Source: CBDDCX01 sp965226925 (GTDB lineage: Bacteria; Gemmatimonadota; Gemmatimonadetes; Longimicrobiales; Gaopeijiaceae). From it: DNA of 64,000 nucleotides. Positions 47,225 through 56,613 of the stretch are shown in pieces; positions within the stretch are counted from its first letter, which is position 1, and every line of letters starts with the position of its first letter. The stretch covers positions 474,933 to 538,932 of the forward strand of contig CBDDEN010000009.1 in NCBI GenBank assembly GCA_965226925.1. The letters are read 5' to 3'. The translations under genes were made by a program, and so were the position numbers. The notes under the pieces are model-generated. The model saw only the letters and a program-made list of their open reading frames with translations, was not told the origin of the DNA and did not search any database.

Positions 47225-49241
47225 TCGGGATCGGGGAGGACCGGCGATCCCGGTCCTTCCCCTCCCACACCACCAGGCATGCGGGTCCGCACCTGGCGGT
47301 TCGGTGAGTTGAGGTCAGTACGGCGTGAGCCGGGGCACACCCAGCTCGTCGAAGTACGCCCCTGGCAAGGCCGTGTGCAGGGCGTGGTGCGCGGCCACGT
47401 GCCACCAGCTTCGCGCGAACCGAGCAGCTCGCCAGGCGAGGTTCTCGCTCACACCGCGAGCCCTCAACTCCCGGTACGCTGTCCTTCCCCGTTTCCACTG
47501 GCGTAATGAGGCCGGCTCAACGAGCGGGTGAGGTCAGCCGGGATGGGTGGTCCATGCCGCACGGTTGTCCCGGGCGATAACGTTGTCGGCGCGCCCGAAG
47601 TGCACTTGTTCGGGGGTCAGCATCGAACGTACGCAGCCGGCGGTGGATCCATTGGTCCAGGTCTCGGAAAACCCCCGGTGTATCCGCTAAGCCGAAGTAT
47701 GCCTTCCACCCCAGCACGTAGCGCCGTAGCTCTTCCGCCACCTGTTGCAGGCTCCGCCCGCCACTCCGGCTTGTAATCTGCCGGACTCGCTCCTTGAACT
47801 TCGTCAGGGCCTTCTTGCTGACCCGGCGCTTCACGACCTTCCCTGCCGCTACCCAGAAGCTGTAGCCCAGGAACTGTCGATCCCACACTCGCGCCACCGC
47901 GCTCTTTTCCTCGTTGACCTGAAGCCGAAGTTTCCCGTACAAGTGCCTCAGCGCCTGCATCACACGTTGTCCTGCCCGCCTCGACCGCACGTATACATTG
48001 CAGTCATCGGCGTACCGGACAAACGCGTGTCCGCGTAGCTCCAACTCCTTGTCCACTTCGTCCAGGAGCACGTTCGCCAGCAACGGCGACAACGGTCCGC
48101 CCTGAGGCGTCCCCATGTGCCGCTCCATCACCACCCCGTTCGCCATGACTCCGGCTTCCAGGTAGCGACGGAGGATCCGCAGCATCGCCTTATCCTCGAT
48201 CCGCTTTGCCAGCCGCCCCATCAGCACGTCGTGGTTCACCCGGTCGAAAAACTTCTCCAGGTCCACATCCACCACCCATCGTCTCCCTTCCTGGATGTAT
48301 TGCTGCGCTTCGCGCACCGCATCGTGTGCTCGGCGCCCAGGCCGGAAGCCGTGGCTGTGCCGACTGAACGTCGGGTCGAACCTCGGTTGCAGCACCTGCA
48401 GGATGGCTTGTTGGATGAACCGGTCCAGCACGGTCGGAATCCCCAACTCCCGGACCCCTCCCCCACTCTTCGGTATCTCCTGCCTTCGTACCGGCTTCGG
48501 TTGGTAGGTCCCCGCCAGCAACCGCTGTCGGATCTCCCCCCAGTGCCTGCGCAAGTACTCTGGCAGCTCCTCCACGCTCATCCCGTCGATGCCCGGACTG
48601 CCCTTATTCTGCCGCACGCGTTTCAACGCTCCTACGAGGTTGGCACGCCCGACCACCTCCTCCATCAGGAGATGCTCGCTTCCTGAGCGCTCGTCTCCAT
48701 GGGCCACCGTTCCGGCTTCGCCACTCCCCTCTACCTTCGGGGCTTCACCCCTATCCTCCAGCGGGAGCTCCAGTTGCCTGGACTCCTGGCGCATGGCCTT
48801 CTCGAGATCCACGGTCGTCACACTCTCCTCTCCGTTCGGCCCTTCGTCCGACAAAGCTGGGTCCAAGCGCATCATGCACTTCGTCGGCCTACTATGGCCT
48901 CTGCTGACTTCTCGCTCCGCCGGCAGGCCCAACAGCGCAATGCCGGCGTCGCCCTTTCAGGCGTCAGGCGAGACCTCCCCGGGTAAGAACGATGACCTTC
49001 CCCGCACAATCGCCGGATCTACGCCGCTTCCCCTTGGTCGCAGGAGCTTCGCGGTCAGTGGTCCGCTCGCCCCGGTCCGCAGCGCCTCGTATCCGGTTCC
49101 TGTTCGTCGACTCACGGGTTCGTTGCACGCTTCGTTCAGCGTACGCCTCACGACGAACGCCTTGCGCTTCCCTTCGGTCCCTGCGACCAGGTTCCGGGAG
49201 GACTTTCACCTCCAAGTCATCGCCCATGCCGGGCCCACCAC
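47224..49241 (-). mobile_element. Group II intron with maturase gene
   Basis: On the reverse strand the element starts with GTGGTGGGCCC directly after the T-run of the terminator at 49242-49276. It has the domain-I hallmark GGAGGTGAAAGTCCTCC near 49215 and contains a reverse transcriptase/maturase gene. After that gene it shows a domain-V-like hairpin (GAACCGCC, GTGCGGACCCGCATG and GGTGGTGTGGGAGG, about 47250-47300), followed by a domain-VI-like hairpin. The 3' boundary is near 47224-47235. Insertion just behind a terminator hairpin is the known target preference of class C introns. The maturase frame is broken near its end. Confidence 0.82.
47315..48821 (-). pseudogene. Group II intron reverse transcriptase/maturase, disrupted near C-terminus
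   Basis: The GTG at 48821 follows GGAGAGGAG. The protein carries RT motifs KGSPGIDGMSVEELPEYL, ELGIPTVLDRFIQQAILQVLQP, DVDLEKFFDRVNHDVLM, GTPQGGPLSPLLANVLLDEVD and the catalytic FVRYADDCNVYV, then the X domain (SGGRSLQQVAEELRRYVLGWKAYFG). After QWIHRRLRTF near 47635 about 110 bases interrupt it; on this strand they can be read as MLTPEQVHFGRADNVIARDN, which resembles the tail of an IS3-type transposase. Maturase-like sequence resumes in another frame as WKRGRTAYRELRARGVSENLA and ends at 47315. The DNA-binding/thumb end is therefore separated from the RT, and the protein is probably nonfunctional. Confidence 0.82.
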
Positions 49242-49276
49242 AAAAAAAGCGCCGCGGGGGACGACCCCCGCGGCGC
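49242..49276 (-). terminator. Rho-independent terminator of the TPR gene
   Basis: A perfect 12-base stem (49249-49260 with 49265-49276) with a four-base loop is followed on the reverse strand by seven T residues. It lies 55 bases behind the stop of the TPR gene. The group II intron starts at the next base. Confidence 0.95.
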
Positions 49277-49330
49277 TTCTCGCGCCATGACGAGCGGTTT
49301 TGGCCTAGGGGCCCCGCTTGCGGCCGAGGC

Positions 49331-51079
49331 CTACCGGCCTCGTTTGATGATCGCTTCTTGGATCTCGATGTAGGTGCCCGTGGCATCCATGAAGCGCTGA
49401 TAGTCGATGGACGGAGTCCGATCGGCGTACGGCTTCGACTGACGGAAGAGCGTCAGCGCCTGCCGGAACATGGGCAACGAGCGATTCGCAGATGCCAGCG
49501 TCTCGGCCACGCCAACCGCCATCCCAGAGTTGTAGAGGCTATAGGCGTGCCAGAAGTCGAACTGCTCGCGGATCTGCGTCGTGACCTCGAACTGCTTGGC
49601 CTTCGCGATCAACTCGATGAAACGGCCGTAGTTCTTCTCGGTGGGCTGGATGTACGTTGAATAGGCGTGGCTGAAGATCATGTTCGCCGCTTGATCCGCC
49701 GCGGAGCCATCGGCGACCGCCCGCTGAAGCACCGGCACCGCGTCGTCGACGCGCCCGACCTCGAGCAACCAGCTGCCCCTCCGCAGATGCAGGTTGGGCC
49801 ACTTGGGGTCGATCCCCTCGATCCTGCCCAGCGCGGCCACGGCCTCGTCGACCTGACCGCTCTCCTTCAGCGCTCTCGCGTAGACGTCCCACAGAGAGGG
49901 CTCCTTCGCGTGCGACTCGAGCGCACGCTTGGAGAACTCGGCCGACGCGGCGGCGTCGCCCAACTGGAGGTGGGCAGCGGCTACGTTGCGCAGCTGTGTG
50001 ACGAGAGTCTCGCCGCCCTTGGCCGCAAAGACCTTCTCATACGCCCCGATCGCCTTGCGATAGAGATCGGCGACCTCGGGGGTCATGCCGTCTCCGCCGT
50101 CGATCTGAGCCTCAGTGCGCACCTGCTCGGCTCCGGCGAAGGCGAAGTTCCCCGCCTGCTCGTAGTAATTGATGTTCTCGGCGTCGATCGCGATGCCTGC
50201 CTCGATCAGCTCCATCGCACCCAGGGGGTCACCCTCCTGGGCCAAGTCGTAGGCAACCCTCATGCGCACCGTCGCGTTCGTCGGGTCGAGTTCCAGATAC
50301 TGGCGATAATAGTCGCGAGCCAACTTTTCGTCGCCGAGGTTGATGGCTATGAACCCACCCAGCAGCAGCGCGTTCTCATGGAACGGATCCCGCTCCAGCA
50401 GGCGCTGCACCTCTTCCAGGGACTCCTGGTACCGCTCCGTCTGCCGCAGCACGTTGGCACGCACATACCGAACCGAGTTCGCGTTCGGGTTCAATTCGAG
50501 CGCGCGATCGCAGTTCTCCAGGGAACTGTCCCACTGCTGGCTCTGGGCGTAGTCCACGCAGAACACGGCTACTCGCGTCTGCTCGACGAACAGCTTGAAC
50601 AGATCGACGATCTGACCGGCGGTCTGCTCCTCCATCTTGTCGGCCGAGGTAACCGCATCGACGACGAACTCCTCGCCGGTACTGGTATCCACGAACTTGA
50701 TGTCCTGAACCACCCAACGATCCTTCGTGCCGGTGTACCCCGCACACAACACGACCTCGTAGTTCGTTTGGGCCGCGAGCTGACGAGCCTGGATGCAGGT
50801 GAGGTTCTCCATCTTGAGGTCGAACCGCTTGAGCGCGTCCTTGATGTCGTTCTCGCTCACGGCCGTGTGCGTATTCAGATCACTGATCCGATCTCGGAGC
50901 TTCTCGGCCAGCTTCTCACCGAACCCTTTGTTCTCGCCATTCAGGGCGCGGAAGTCAGGAATGAGAACACGGAAGCGGCTGCTTACGGTCTGCTGGGCTT
51001 CGATGGCCGTGCCACCCATCAGCGGCAACGCGAAGAGCACGGCTGTAAACACACCGAGACGTCGACGTCCAGTCATCAT
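49331..51079 (-). CDS. Secreted tetratricopeptide-repeat protein
   Basis: From the ATG at 51079 (AGGAG five bases upstream; a GTG at 51085 is also in frame) an intact 582-residue protein is made. A signal peptide (LGVFTAVLFALPLMGGTAIEAQQ) precedes a domain with FRVLIPDFRALNGENKGFGEKLAEKLRDRI, resembling the N-terminal part of CsgG/FlgO-like proteins that test for several gene products at once. At least eight TPR-like helix pairs then follow (for example LENCDRALELNPNANSVRYVRANVL and LVTQLRNVAAAHLQLGDAAASAEFSKRAL). TPR solenoids bind partner proteins, so a scaffold role in the periplasm is likely. The gene ends with a strong terminator. Confidence 0.85.
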   Translation of the reverse strand: MMTGRRRLGVFTAVLFALPLMGGTAIEAQQTVSSRFRVLIPDFRALNGENKGFGEKLAEKLRDRISDLNTHTAVSENDIKDALKRFDLKMENLTCIQARQLAAQTNYEVVLCAGYTGTKDRWVVQDIKFVDTSTGEEFVVDAVTSADKMEEQTAGQIVDLFKLFVEQTRVAVFCVDYAQSQQWDSSLENCDRALELNPNANSVRYVRANVLRQTERYQESLEEVQRLLERDPFHENALLLGGFIAINLGDEKLARDYYRQYLELDPTNATVRMRVAYDLAQEGDPLGAMELIEAGIAIDAENINYYEQAGNFAFAGAEQVRTEAQIDGGDGMTPEVADLYRKAIGAYEKVFAAKGGETLVTQLRNVAAAHLQLGDAAASAEFSKRALESHAKEPSLWDVYARALKESGQVDEAVAALGRIEGIDPKWPNLHLRRGSWLLEVGRVDDAVPVLQRAVADGSAADQAANMIFSHAYSTYIQPTEKNYGRFIELIAKAKQFEVTTQIREQFDFWHAYSLYNSGMAVGVAETLASANRSLPMFRQALTLFRQSKPYADRTPSIDYQRFMDATGTYIEIQEAIIKRGR

Positions 51080-51352
51080 CCTCACTCCTGGATCGGATCC
51101 TCAACACATAGACTCCGGCGCTCCCCTCTTCGGGCTCCGCTGGAGTGTTGGCGAACTGATGACCTCTTAATGCCTCCGAGGCCGGCAATAGAAAATATGC
51201 GGGGTGTCGGCGAGGTCAACCGCTTTCTCCACACCCGGCATGCGATTCCTACCGCCACATGGCCCGATTTGTTACAACGCACGCTTCCAACGCGATCAGT
51301 GAATGTTCTCACATCGGCGCCTCGCCGGCGATCTGCCCGCAATCATCCGCTG

Positions 51353-51591
51353 CTAATCCCGAGGCTTCCCCGCACCGGCAACTCGATCGGACACCTCGGG
51401 AAACGGACCGTCCCACGCCTCCAGAGCGGAGCGAATCGCCGTCGGAACGGTCGTGGACGCCTGAGCGGCGTAGTCGTACATGACCTGCACGCTGCTGCCG
51501 GAAACGAGCACTTCCCCCTGGGGCGAGCGGGCCTCATGGGCCATGACGACGTGGAATGATGCGCGTGTCCCGCACCGGACGGTGTGACATC
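51353..51591 (-). pseudogene. Acyl-CoA thioesterase (hotdog fold), C-terminal fragment cut by IS30
   Basis: About 79 residues are open up to the IS30 end: CGTRASFHVVMAHEARSPQGEVLVSGSSVQVMYDYAAQASTTVP and TAIRSALEAWDGPF. This is the second half of a 4-hydroxybenzoyl-CoA/YbgC-type thioesterase, where VLVSGSSVQVMYDY is the central hotdog strand. The N-terminal half with the catalytic Asp is missing beyond 51591 and does not reappear on the other side of the insertion element. The fragment should be inactive. Confidence 0.65.
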
Positions 51592-53036
51592 AGGTGGATT
51601 CAAGCGGTCGTTGCAACGCCTCGATAGGGAGGAGTTGCGATGGAAGTGGGCAAACGTCGACGGTCGGATCGTGCGCTACGTCCGCGGATGTGTTCACCAG
51701 GTCGCCCGACGGTAGGCCGTCGAGAGCACCGTCAGCGTTTCTGGGAAGCGATCGCCCGTGGAGTGTCGAGTGAAGAGGCAGCGGTGGCGGCGGGAGTATC
51801 ACCTGCTGTGGGATCGCGTTGGTTCCGCGAGTATGGTGGGATGCCATCCTTTCCTATTGGTCCCCTGTCGGGGCGGTATCTGTCGTTCGTCGAGCGAGAA
51901 GAGCTCGCCGTCCTTCACGCCGGAGGTCGTGGCGTGCGCGAGATCGCCCGCCGGTTAGACCGGTCACCGTCGACGATCTCTCGGGAGCTACGGCGCAACG
52001 CCGCAACTCGAGGTGGGAACCTGGAGTACCGAGCCACGACCGCGCAGTGGCACGCGGACAAGCGAGGAAGACGGCCGAAGGTGGCCAAGCTCGCGGCGAA
52101 CGACGACCTGAGGCAGTATGTGCATGATCGCCTGGGCGGCGTGATAGAGGCTCCGGGCGGTGCGGCTGTTCCAGGCCCAGATGTACGATGGACTGGGCGG
52201 CGGCGCATTCATCGACAGCACCGCCGATGGGCGGCCTCGTGGAGTCCTGAGCAGATCGCCAACCGGCTCCGGGTCGACTTCCCCGATGATGAGTCCATGC
52301 GAATATCACACGAAGCCATCTACCAGGCGCTCTACGTGCAGGGGCGCGGTGCCCTGCGACGCGAGCTGACGGCGTGCCTTCGGACGGGACGCGCGTTACG
52401 GGTGCCGCGATCTCGAACCCGCGGACGAGGCAAGGGGTTCGTTCGACCCGAGATCATGATCAGCGAGCGTCCGGCCGAAGCAGATGATCGGGCCGTTCCG
52501 GGGCACTGGGAAGGCGACCTGATCCTTGGGCTGGGCAGCTCCGCGATCGGGACGCTCGTCGAGCGGACCTCGCGCTTCACGATGCTGCTCCACCTTCCCC
52601 GTCTGAAAGGTCACGGCGAGCACAGGATCAAGAACGGCCCTGCCGTCGCCGGCCACGGTGCCGAAGCGGTCCGAGACGCAATCGCTTCGTCGATCACGAC
52701 TCTGCCGGAGCAACTCCGCAAGTCTCTGACCTGGGACCAGGGGGCGGAGATGGCTCAGCACGCACAGATCCGTATCGACACCGGTATGGCCATCTACTTC
52801 TGCGACCCCCAGAGCCCGTGGCAGCGCGGCACGAACGAAAACACCAACGGCTTGTTGAGGCAGTACTTCCCAAAGGGAACGGACCTGAGCCAGAATACCG
52901 CTGACGATCTCGCCGCCGTCGCAGCTGCGCTCAACAGCCGCCCCCGCAAGACCCTCGGTTGGAAAACCCCGGCGGAAACCCTGAAAGATCTCCTGCAATC
53001 ACGGAACCGGACCTAACCCGCGCGTTGACGGCTCCA
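51592..53036 (+). mobile_element. IS30-family insertion sequence
   Basis: About 1.45 kb with one transposase gene. Candidate ends are GGTGGATTCAAGCGG at 51592 and, in reverse, GGTGGAGCCGTCAACG ending near 53036. They agree in the first six bases and partly after, so the boundaries are approximate. No clear target duplication is visible. The left flank is a truncated thioesterase gene. Confidence 0.75.
51640..53016 (+). CDS. IS30 family transposase
   Basis: The ATG at 51640 has GGGAGGAG five bases upstream. The 458-residue protein has two N-terminal helix-turn-helix segments (GVSSEEAAVAAGVSPAVGSRWFREYGG and GVREIARRLDRSPSTISRELRRN), typical of IS30. A DDE integrase core follows, with Asp in VPGHWEGDLILGLG, Asp in SLTWDQGAEMAQHAQI and Glu in WQRGTNENTNGLLRQYFPKGTDL. 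The C-terminal ALNSRPRKTLGWKTPAE motif is intact. The gene seems complete, so the element may be active. Confidence 0.93.
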   Translation: MEVGKRRRSDRALRPRMCSPGRPTVGRREHRQRFWEAIARGVSSEEAAVAAGVSPAVGSRWFREYGGMPSFPIGPLSGRYLSFVEREELAVLHAGGRGVREIARRLDRSPSTISRELRRNAATRGGNLEYRATTAQWHADKRGRRPKVAKLAANDDLRQYVHDRLGGVIEAPGGAAVPGPDVRWTGRRRIHRQHRRWAASWSPEQIANRLRVDFPDDESMRISHEAIYQALYVQGRGALRRELTACLRTGRALRVPRSRTRGRGKGFVRPEIMISERPAEADDRAVPGHWEGDLILGLGSSAIGTLVERTSRFTMLLHLPRLKGHGEHRIKNGPAVAGHGAEAVRDAIASSITTLPEQLRKSLTWDQGAEMAQHAQIRIDTGMAIYFCDPQSPWQRGTNENTNGLLRQYFPKGTDLSQNTADDLAAVAAALNSRPRKTLGWKTPAETLKDLLQSRNRT

Positions 53037-53300
53037 CCAATACGGCGGCTCCTGCCTTCTACGACCTTCGGTCGCTTCTGACTCCCTCGGGTTGGGAGAC
53101 ATGTGGAACGCCTTCTGGCTGGACTTCGTCACGCTCGCCAACTTATCGTCCCGCAAGACCGGGTCTGTGAGACCTTCAACACCGTGCTGTTGCGACGACC
53201 CCTTGAACCTGGGTCATACCTCTGGATCTCAGTGGAGCACTGGGCTTAGTGTTCAGGATAGGCGTGCGGACGCCTCCACCCATGGTCAGGAGCGCTAACA
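53037..53300. other. Intergenic region right of the IS30 element
   Basis: About 260 bases between the IS30 end and the next lipoprotein. A 68-codon open frame at 53092-53298 has no domain, signal or ribosome site and looks like chance. Short inverted sequences (TACGACCTTCGGTCGC near 53060) resemble ends of mobile elements but match nothing else in the window. The missing half of the thioesterase gene is not here. Confidence 0.4.
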
Positions 53301-54164
53301 TTGCATCCGTATCAACCGTCGTCCGGCCCCACGATCGCCTCGGCCCTCCGCGCCTTGGTTCTCTCCTCCCTGGTCCTGACCGTAGGCTGTGCCTCGGGAG
53401 GAGGTCCGCCCTCTTCGGTCCTGGTCGCACCCGAGTCCGTCTGGAGGAATCTGGCCCAACCCCGCGCCCAACCGCTGGCCGACGCTCCCCGGATATCGGT
53501 CACCGATGTGATCGTCATCGGAGGCGTTTGGCCCGGCGCATCCGCGGTGTCGGCATCCCTGGGACTCCAGGAGCTCGTTGCCGCAGGCCTTATCCGCCGT
53601 CGCGACGTTCAATTCGTGGAGCGGAGGAGGTTCGCGGCCGCCGTCGAGCGAGAGGCCAGTGGGTTGCCGCCACTCCGTAACTCACCGAGGACCGGCGTCT
53701 CTCCCGGAGCACAGCTCCAGCTCGCGGGAAGTTGGATCCCTGCAGGCGACTCCGCCACGTTGGACCTGAGGCTCGTCGACGTGGAGACCAGCGCAGTCGT
53801 GACCGCGTGGAGGACCACTACACCGCAGGACATCGATCCAACGAGCGTCGCACGAACGATCGTGGGGTCCATGATCTCGGCCCTTAACGCTCTAGGGCGA
53901 ATACCGTCCTGGAGTGATCCGCTCGCGAGCGCAACGGTCCACCCCGCTCCCACCGCGTTCACTCCGTCGGGAGTCTCGACCGAGGCGGTCGCCGCCTTCT
54001 TTCGGGGGATCGAAGCCGAGGACCGGTTCGACTGGGAGGCAGCGCGACGCGCCTATCAGATGGCCACCGAGTTGTCGGGCACGGCGTTCTTCGAGTCCGA
54101 CGCCGCTCTGGCACGGGTTGCGAGACTGAGGGCCGGAGGCGCGTTGGGTGCCAGCGAGGATTAG
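53301..54164 (+). CDS. Lipoprotein of unknown function
   Basis: A TTG at 53301 preceded by AGGAGCG starts a 287-residue lipoprotein (lipobox LTVGC). After a Gly/Ser-rich stretch the domain contains ISVTDVIVIGGVWPG, LGLQELVAAGLIRRRDVQFVERRRFAAAVERE and AQLQLAGSWIPAGDSATLDLRLVDVETSAVVTAWRTTTP. This is the pattern of periplasmic CsgG/FlgO-like or TolB-like beta domains, where RFVERRRF-like and LVDVETG elements recur. A TPR-like helix (FFRGIEAEDRFDWEAARRAYQMATEL) closes the protein. The fold is inferred; no specific function can be given. It is intact. Confidence 0.7.
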   Translation: MHPYQPSSGPTIASALRALVLSSLVLTVGCASGGGPPSSVLVAPESVWRNLAQPRAQPLADAPRISVTDVIVIGGVWPGASAVSASLGLQELVAAGLIRRRDVQFVERRRFAAAVEREASGLPPLRNSPRTGVSPGAQLQLAGSWIPAGDSATLDLRLVDVETSAVVTAWRTTTPQDIDPTSVARTIVGSMISALNALGRIPSWSDPLASATVHPAPTAFTPSGVSTEAVAAFFRGIEAEDRFDWEAARRAYQMATELSGTAFFESDAALARVARLRAGGALGASED

Positions 54165-54222
54165 GCCGACCCACCGGTGCTCGTAGCCGCGTCGGAACAC
54201 ACGGCGTACTTTTCTCGACCTC

Positions 54223-54498
54223 GAAGGCTGTTGAAGAAATACAGTGGGTCGCGCACAGGGGTCTTGCGAGGCTCAGAGTAGGAACGACGACGAGTCGTAG
54301 CAGGCTTGGGGCTACGGCGAGGAGGAGAGACAACCTATGAGACCGCAACCCCCCTGTGCCCTACGGGTTAGGGCGGCGAGGGCCCATCGCCGGTGTTGGC
54401 GCTCCTCCCCGATACTACGGCATCGCGTCGTCGCTCCGCCTACGCGCTGGACCCTCGGCGCTCCTAACGCGACCCGCTGTATTTCTTCAACAGCCTTC
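54223..54498. mobile_element. MITE-like element with 31-bp terminal inverted repeats
   Basis: The 31 bases at 54223-54253 are the inverted complement of 54468-54498 with a single mismatch. The ends begin GAAGGCTGTTGAAGAAATAC, which resembles ends of several IS families but could not be assigned. The 214-base interior has no transposase and shows further imperfect inverted similarity (for example around 54289-54332 and 54402-54438), so the whole element can fold back. No clear target duplication is seen. An exact 28-base copy of the right end lies at 4367-4394. Confidence 0.88.
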
Positions 54499-54525
54499 TA
54501 AAGTCTGCCCCCAGCCGTTGGAGCC

Positions 54526-56613
54526 ATGCCGAACGGAGACACGCTTCATGTCCTGTTGGTCGAGGACAACCCCGGAGAACGATGGCTGTTCTCCGAGATC
54601 CTTCGATCCCGCGGACACATCGTCGCCGCCTGTGATGACGGCGAAGCGGCGTGGGACACGTTCCGTGAGAACCCCGCTCCTCTGGTGGTGCTCGACCTGG
54701 TCCTACCTGGAATCGACGGTCTGGAACTGACCCGGCGCATCCGAGGCAGTCCCGAGGGCGACCAGCCCGTCATCCTGGTCGTCACCGCGAAGAACGAGCC
54801 GGACGTCCTCGAATCGGTACTCGAAGCCGGCGCCAACGACTACGTGGCCAAGCCCGTGGACATCGCCCTCCTGAACATTAGGCTTGCCGTCGCCGAACGT
54901 GAGGTGCAGACGCAGGCGGAGCGCAAGGCAACGCAGGCGGCACTACTCGCCACCACCAGCGAGCTGAGTACCCTCTTCGAGAGCCTGGATGAGGTGTTCT
55001 TTTCCGTGGACGTGCCCAAGGATCGGCTCATCCAGGTCTCGCCGGCCGCCCGGGACGTGCTCGGCGTGGCACCGGAGAAGCTCCTCGCCGACAAGGACCT
55101 GTGGCACGACTTCTTGTATCCTGCGGCCCTGACGAGCGCGGACTCCATTCTGGCCCAAGTCGGCACCGGTGAGTCGTTCACGCACAGCTACCAGACGCGG
55201 ACGCCGAAGGGTGAGGACCTTTGGGTCGAGGCCACCCTCAAGCCCCATTTCGCGGACGACGAGACTCTGCTTCGCATAGACGGGGTCATCTCGGACGTGA
55301 CGGAGCGCCATCGGGCTCAGGAGGAGTTGGCGGCCCAGAATGAAGAGCTCACGACCCTATATCGCATCTCCGAGCTTTCACTCGCGGCCGAGAGCCTGGG
55401 TGGAGCCATGGACGACATTCTGGAGGAGGTGAGCCGGGCCACCCGCTATCCCATCGTCGCCATAGAGCGCTACGATGCGGAGCGTGACGCCATGGTCTTC
55501 ATGGCGAGTAGGGGAATCCCCCTGCCCGAGGATGGAGAGCCCCTCGTGATCCCCGGACACAAGACCCTTTCGGGGGTGGCGGTCCAGACGGCCCAGGCCG
55601 TGGTTGAACGAGACGTTCGCTCCAACAAGCGTCACTCGTCCGACGTCTTCCACGACCTCGGCGTCCAGACCTACATGGCTTTCCCCGTGGTGATCGGTGG
55701 CGACGCCGTCGGCACGCTGACGCTGGCCCATCCGGAGGCGCTGGAGCCCAACCGTTGGGTGAGCCGACTGGCGACCAGCCTGGCCCACACGATTGCAGGA
55801 CTCATGGAGCGGATTGGTGCAGCCGAGGCGCTGCGCCAGAGTGAGACCGAGTTCAGGACCCTTGCCGGACAGCTCCAGCAGGCGAACGACGAGCTCGAGG
55901 CCTTCGCATACTCGATCTCGCACGACCTGCGCACGCCCCTGCGCACGATGACCGGCTTTGCGCATGCCCTGATGGAAACCTTGGGGGAAGACGCAAACAA
56001 GGACGCCCGAAACTTCGCCGAACGTATCATCGTCTCGGGGGCCTGGGCTGAGAACCTGATCACCGACCTCCTCAACTACAGCCGCCTCACCTTCGAGGCC
56101 CTGGAGCTTCAGGCCATCGATCTGAAGGAGGTCATGGCCTCGGTGCTTGAGCAGGTAGGACCGATAGTGAAGGACCTCCAGGCGGACATCACCGTGGACG
56201 GCGAGCTTCCGTCGGTGATGGCGCAGAAGACCATCTTGACGCAGGTGCTGTCGAACCTGGTCACTAATGCCGCCAAGTTCGTGCCGCAGGGACGCACCCC
56301 CGAAGTCAGAGTCCGATGCGAGGAGCGCGAGGAGCGCATCCGAATTTGGGTAGAAGACAACGGGATCGGTGTTCCCGAGGGCCAGGAGGAACGCATCTTC
56401 GGTGTCTTCGAGAGACTCGACCAATCATCGGAGCGCCCCGGTACGGGGATCGGACTCGCAATCGTGCGGCGGGGAATGGAACGGATCGGCGGGGAGGCGG
56501 GAGTCGAACGACGCTCCGTCGGGAGCGCCTTCTGGGTCGACGTGCCGAGAGAGCTCAAGCGGAGCTGGAAGCCTTGGGTTCGACGTCGCGAGCGGACCGA
56601 CCCGGACGCATGA
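54526..56613 (+). CDS. Sensor histidine kinase with N-terminal receiver, PAS and GAF domains
   Basis: An intact 695-residue soluble kinase. Domains in order are: receiver (residues about 8-120, phosphoacceptor Asp57 in LVVLDLVLPGIDG, Lys in DYVAKPVD), PAS/PAC (about 145-265), GAF (about 285-430, TRYPIVAIERYDAERDAM), HisKA with H box AFAYSISHDLRTPLRTMTGFAHAL, and HATPase_c with N box NLVTNAAKFVP and G boxes DNGIGVP and GTGIGLAIVRRG. No membrane segments are present, so it senses an internal signal or receives phosphate from another kinase. It resembles bacteriophytochrome-like kinases in the last two domains, but the GAF lacks an obvious chromophore Cys. The MITE lies 27 bases upstream of its start. 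Confidence 0.9.
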   Translation: MPNGDTLHVLLVEDNPGERWLFSEILRSRGHIVAACDDGEAAWDTFRENPAPLVVLDLVLPGIDGLELTRRIRGSPEGDQPVILVVTAKNEPDVLESVLEAGANDYVAKPVDIALLNIRLAVAEREVQTQAERKATQAALLATTSELSTLFESLDEVFFSVDVPKDRLIQVSPAARDVLGVAPEKLLADKDLWHDFLYPAALTSADSILAQVGTGESFTHSYQTRTPKGEDLWVEATLKPHFADDETLLRIDGVISDVTERHRAQEELAAQNEELTTLYRISELSLAAESLGGAMDDILEEVSRATRYPIVAIERYDAERDAMVFMASRGIPLPEDGEPLVIPGHKTLSGVAVQTAQAVVERDVRSNKRHSSDVFHDLGVQTYMAFPVVIGGDAVGTLTLAHPEALEPNRWVSRLATSLAHTIAGLMERIGAAEALRQSETEFRTLAGQLQQANDELEAFAYSISHDLRTPLRTMTGFAHALMETLGEDANKDARNFAERIIVSGAWAENLITDLLNYSRLTFEALELQAIDLKEVMASVLEQVGPIVKDLQADITVDGELPSVMAQKTILTQVLSNLVTNAAKFVPQGRTPEVRVRCEEREERIRIWVEDNGIGVPEGQEERIFGVFERLDQSSERPGTGIGLAIVRRGMERIGGEAGVERRSVGSAFWVDVPRELKRSWKPWVRRRERTDPDA

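Noticed and set aside
47224..49241. Reading the RT as a retron or diversity-generating element
   Set aside because: The RT has maturase X-domain features and is enclosed by group II intron RNA domains; no template/variable repeat pair was seen.
49667..51559. 630-codon forward frame opposite the TPR gene
   Set aside because: The reverse strand encodes a signal peptide, TPR repeats and a terminator; the forward frame has no such support.
53092..53298. Possible small gene right of IS30
   Set aside because: No ribosome site, domain or signal; probably chance in intergenic DNA.
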